DNA of 6,907 nt from CAZBYL01 sp964522805 (GTDB lineage Bacteria; Synergistota; Synergistia; Synergistales; Synergistaceae). The translations under genes and the position numbers were made by a program. The stretch covers positions 1 through 6,907 of the forward strand of contig CAZFWP010000095.1 in the NCBI GenBank assembly GCA_964522805.1. Direction: 5' to 3'. Below the pieces are notes generated by a model. That model had not been told where the DNA came from. It made no database searches and worked only from the letters and a program-made list of their open reading frames with translations. This document shows, piece after piece, positions 5,147 through 6,907 of the stretch (positions within the stretch are counted from its first letter, which is position 1; each line of letters begins with the position of its first letter).

Positions 5147-5689
5147 ATGACTCCGCGTCTTTTGACAAAGTACACAACAGAAGTTGTTCCTCGTCTGCAG
5201 GAACAGTTCTCGTACAAAAACGTCATGGAGATTCCCCGTCTGGCGAAGGTTGTTATTAACATAGGCGTTAACGAAGCGAAACTTGATACAAAATATATGG
5301 ACGCTTCAATTAACGAACTGACAATCATCTCAGGCCAGAAGCCCATGATGAAACGCGCAAAGAAATCCATCGCAGGATTTAAGGTCCGTGAAGGAATGCC
5401 GGTTGCCTGCTGCGTAACGCTTAGAGGTCCTAGAATGTGGGAATTTGTCGATCGCTTAATCAGTATCGCTCTTCCGCGTATCAAGGACTTCCAGGGAATT
5501 TCAAAGAGAAGCTTTGATGGCAGAGGTAATTATAACCTCGGTCTGAAAGAGCAGCTCCTCTTCCCTGAGATTGATTACGACAAGGTCATTCGCCAGCGTG
5601 GTATGAATATTACATTCGTAACCAGCGCGAAGGCGGATGAGGAAGCCCAGGCTCTGTTGGCCGAACTGGGCATGCCCTTCGCCCGTTAG
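5147..5689 (+). CDS. rplE: 50S ribosomal protein L5
   Basis: L5 joins 5S rRNA and L18 in the central protuberance and contacts P-site tRNA and S13. The product is 180 residues, the normal length. Recognisable segments are YKNVMEIPRLAKVVINIGV (23-41), ISGQKPMMKRAKKSIAGFKVREGMP (61-85), CVTLRGPRMWEF (89-100), SFDGRGNYNLGLKEQLLFPEIDYDK (122-146) and TSAKADEEAQALLAELGMPF at the end. AAGGAGGG (5133-5140) starts on the rplX stop codon and is 6 nt from the ATG. In E. coli the S8 repressor binds mRNA at the start of this gene; I could not recognise an S8-site mimic here by eye. Confidence 0.98.
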   Translation: MTPRLLTKYTTEVVPRLQEQFSYKNVMEIPRLAKVVINIGVNEAKLDTKYMDASINELTIISGQKPMMKRAKKSIAGFKVREGMPVACCVTLRGPRMWEFVDRLISIALPRIKDFQGISKRSFDGRGNYNLGLKEQLLFPEIDYDKVIRQRGMNITFVTSAKADEEAQALLAELGMPFAR

Positions 5690-5703
5690 GAAGGAGTACA
5701 CTA

Positions 5704-5889
5704 ATGGCCCGAAAAAGCTTGGTAAACAAAGCTCAGCTTGAGCCGAAGTTCAAGGTGAGAAAATACAATCGTTGTCCGATTTGCGGTCGCCCCCATGGGT
5801 ATATGCGCAAATTCGATATGTGCCGCTGCTGTTTCCGCAAACTTGCACGCGAGGGTAAAATCCCTGGCGTTGTCAAGTCTAGCTGGTAG
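5704..5889 (+). CDS. rpsZ: 30S ribosomal protein S14, zinc-binding short form
   Basis: S14 is a late-joining protein of the 30S head. This is the 61-residue C+ type: CPIC (24-27) and CRCC (40-43) provide the zinc ligands C24, C27, C40 and C43, framed by KFKVRKYNR, GRPHGYMRKF and the closing GKIPGVVKSSW. A further cysteine, C42, sits inside the second pair, where Ile is common. This form is typical of Firmicutes, Thermotogae, Actinobacteria and others, whereas E. coli has a longer zinc-free S14. AAGGAG (5691-5696) lies 7 nt before the ATG. The gene is often also named rpsN. A zinc-independent paralogue may exist elsewhere in the genome, outside this view. Confidence 0.97.
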   Translation: MARKSLVNKAQLEPKFKVRKYNRCPICGRPHGYMRKFDMCRCCFRKLAREGKIPGVVKSSW

Positions 5890-5903
5890 GCACGTGGGCG
5901 TGG

Positions 5904-5918
5904 AAGGGAGGATCCTTT
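5904..5918 (+). promoter_or_regulatory. rpsH ribosome binding site within a small possible hairpin
   Basis: GGGAGGA (5906-5912) is the Shine-Dalgarno sequence for ATG 5920, in the longest gap of the window (30 nt). AAGG (5904-5907) can pair with CCTT (5914-5917), leaving GAGGAT in the loop. The geometry resembles that before rplB. Stability is low, so any control function is inference. Confidence 0.3.
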
Positions 5919-5919
5919 A

Positions 5920-6324
5920 ATGCATATTACCGATCCTGTCGCGGATATGCTCACACGCATAAGAAATGCTAATGTTGTCTACCATGAAATGGTAGATATG
6001 CCTCTTAGCAAGATGCGTCTCGAGATGGCACGTATCCTCAAAGAGGAAGGCTATATCCGCAACTACAAAACAATTAATGACGCAAAGCAGCCGATGCCAA
6101 TACTTAGGCTGACCATGAACTACGGTCCTGCGAGGGAACGCGTAATTCAGGGGCTTCGTAGGATCAGCAAGCCCGGTCGTCGCATCTATGTAAGCAGTGA
6201 AGATCTCCCCAAAGTAATGGGCGGACTCGGAATTGCAATGATTTCAACGTCAGCAGGGCTTATGACCGACGCAGAAGCGCGCAAGCGCGGACTTGGCGGC
6301 GAAGTCGTTTGCTACGTTTGGTAA
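5920..6324 (+). CDS. rpsH: 30S ribosomal protein S8
   Basis: S8 is a primary binder of the 16S central domain and in E. coli the translational repressor of the spc operon. The 134-residue product begins MHITDPVADMLTRIRNA, diagnostic for the family, and contains LKEEGYI (40-46). It ends with the RNA-binding signature SKPGRRIYV (83-91), LGIAMISTSAGLMTDAEARKRGLGGEVVCYVW (103-134, given here in outline: STS at 109-111 and the terminal GGEVVCYVW). Length and termini are normal. The start ATG is supported by the GGGAGGA site and by the family N-terminus. Confidence 0.98.
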   Translation: MHITDPVADMLTRIRNANVVYHEMVDMPLSKMRLEMARILKEEGYIRNYKTINDAKQPMPILRLTMNYGPARERVIQGLRRISKPGRRIYVSSEDLPKVMGGLGIAMISTSAGLMTDAEARKRGLGGEVVCYVW

Positions 6325-6325
6325 T

Positions 6326-6333
6326 GGGGGTGG
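6326..6333 (+). promoter_or_regulatory. Ribosome binding site for the TTG start of rplF
   Basis: GGGGGTGG lies 5 nt before TTG 6339 and just after the rpsH stop. It is G-rich and a weaker match than the AGGAGG sites of most genes here. An in-frame TAG at 6336-6338 abuts the TTG, so no upstream start is possible. Confidence 0.6.
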
Positions 6334-6338
6334 CATAG

Positions 6339-6881
6339 TTGTCAAGAATTGGACGTAAACCTATCGTTCTTCCCAAGGGTGTCGAAGTGAAGATTGACGG
6401 AAGACATGTTTCTGTCAAAGGCGCAAAGGGCACACTTGAGATGGATATTATGCCCCTGATTAATGTTGCCGTCGAAGACAGCACAATTATTGTTAACCGT
6501 GAAAGCGAGATCAAAGCAGTTCGCGCCGCACACGGAATGACTCGTGCGCTTATAAGCAACATGGTCACAGGTGTCAGCAGTGGCTTTGAGAAGGTACTTG
6601 AAATCGTCGGTGTAGGTTACCGTGCACAGATGCAGGGCAAGAACCTCGTGCTGAGCCTTGGTTTCTCTCATCCTGTAGAAGTTGTTCCCCCTCAGGGAAT
6701 CGAATTCGCTTGTGAGAGCCCGATAAAAATCGTTGTTCGCGGTATAGACAGACAGCTCGTCGGTCAGATTGCTTCGAACGTTCGCGGCTACCGTCCGCCC
6801 GAACCCTATAAGGGTAAGGGTATTAGGTATTCCGGCGAATATGTAATTCGTAAGGCCGGTAAGGCCGGCGCCAAGAAGTAA
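6339..6881 (+). CDS. rplF: 50S ribosomal protein L6
   Basis: L6 lies at the base of the L7/L12 stalk close to the sarcin-ricin loop and is needed for late 50S assembly and factor binding. The 180-residue product has the expected N-terminus MSRIGRKPI when read from TTG at 6339. TAG at 6336-6338 is in frame just before, and the next in-frame ATG would delete about 34 residues, so TTG is required. Two L6 repeats are visible: GVEVKIDGRHVSVKGAKG (14-31) with FEKVLEIVGVGYRAQ (83-97), then LGFSHPVEV with VRGIDRQLVGQIASNVR (133-149). The C-terminal signature PEPYKGKGI is at 154-162. The last codons (RKAGKAGAKK) include a tandem 9-base repeat. Confidence 0.98.
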   Translation: MSRIGRKPIVLPKGVEVKIDGRHVSVKGAKGTLEMDIMPLINVAVEDSTIIVNRESEIKAVRAAHGMTRALISNMVTGVSSGFEKVLEIVGVGYRAQMQGKNLVLSLGFSHPVEVVPPQGIEFACESPIKIVVRGIDRQLVGQIASNVRGYRPPEPYKGKGIRYSGEYVIRKAGKAGAKK

Positions 6882-6884
6882 GGC

Positions 6885-6891
6885 GAGGTGA
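6885..6891 (+). promoter_or_regulatory. Ribosome binding site for the rplR start
   Basis: GAGGTGA is a good match to the Shine-Dalgarno consensus and lies 6 nt before TTG 6898. Its last three bases form an in-frame TGA (6889-6891), which excludes earlier starts in that frame. Confidence 0.7.
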
Positions 6892-6897
6892 AGGACG

Positions 6898-6907
6898 TTG
6901 ATTAGTA
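6898..6907 (+). CDS. rplR: 50S ribosomal protein L18, first codons only
   Basis: Only TTG ATT AGT plus one base is visible, reading Met-Ile-Ser. Many bacterial L18 proteins begin M-I-(S/T/K), and L18 follows L6 in nearly all spc operons, so this is probably its start; L18 binds 5S rRNA with L5. The alternative GTG at 6888 meets an in-frame TAG at 6903 and is excluded. The call rests on gene order, the binding site and three residues, so it is tentative. If right, rplF and rplR both use TTG. Confidence 0.7.

Noticed and set aside
5135..5200. S8 repressor site at the start of rplE, as in E. coli
   Set aside because: I could not recognise the 16S helix-like S8 site by eye. A covariance search would be needed to claim it.
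5143..5484. Open frame of 113 codons on the minus strand opposite rplE
   Set aside because: It is a shadow of the coding strand. It has no clear ribosome binding site and its composition is not protein-family-like, and it lies fully inside a conserved gene.
5890..5919. Promoter in the 30-nt gap before rpsH
   Set aside because: No -10 or -35 like elements can be seen. The gap holds a CACGTG palindrome and the ribosome binding site only.
6260..6671. Minus-strand open frames opposite rpsH and rplF
   Set aside because: They are antisense shadows of two well-identified genes, with no independent support.
6851..6872. Tandem TAAGGCCGG repeat with GC palindrome at the end of rplF as a repeat element or terminator
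   Set aside because: It is two copies of 9 bases that encode the basic Lys-Ala-Gly tail common in L6. No T-run follows and the operon continues.
1..6907. A new defence, mobile or biosynthetic system
   Set aside because: Every stretch is accounted for by ribosomal protein genes in the standard order. There are no foreign genes, and no gap exceeds 30 nt.

Overview
This window lies inside the conserved bacterial S10-spc ribosomal protein operon. All genes are on the + strand and almost the whole length is coding. In order they encode: L3 (3' part only), L4, L23, L2, S19, L22, S3, L16, L29, S17, L14, L24, L5, S14 (zinc type), S8, L6, and the first codons of L18. Gaps between genes run from a 1-nt overlap to 30 nt. 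I see no tRNA, rRNA, mobile element, CRISPR array, internal terminator or convincing internal promoter. The order is the standard bacterial one, and the classical S10/spc boundary (rpsQ to rplN) is only 2 nt, so the block probably behaves as one transcription unit whose promoter lies upstream of the window.

The organism is a bacterium with roughly balanced base composition (estimated by eye). It has strong AGGAGG-type Shine-Dalgarno sequences, frequent non-ATG starts (GTG for rpsC, TTG for rplF and rplR), a short four-cysteine S14 and a cysteine-bearing (zinc ribbon) L24. This fits a low- to mid-GC Gram-positive-type or Synergistota-like lineage. The assignment is a low-confidence inference, because no similarity search was possible.

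Layout: 1-2133 holds 50S proteins that line the peptidyl transferase centre and exit tunnel (L3, L4, L23, L2). 2159-4424 holds S19, L22, S3, L16, L29 and S17, which mix head and body proteins of the 30S with tunnel-exit proteins. 4427-6907 is the spc-type block of L14, L24, L5, S14, S8, L6 and L18. Many ribosome binding sites overlap the stop codon of the gene before, as expected for translational coupling and stoichiometric output.

No new system is visible; this is a housekeeping operon. What deserves a second look is a set of substitutions at positions I remember as nearly invariant, in proteins near the ribosome's active site and tunnel. They are the L2 DHPHGGGEG loop (second His is Met) and its GGGHK motif (GGRGR here), the tunnel loops of L4 and L22 (several basic residues lost), and the PIHxSNV motif of L24. 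The reading frames are intact and these genes look functional, so the changes are more likely lineage-specific than signs of decay.
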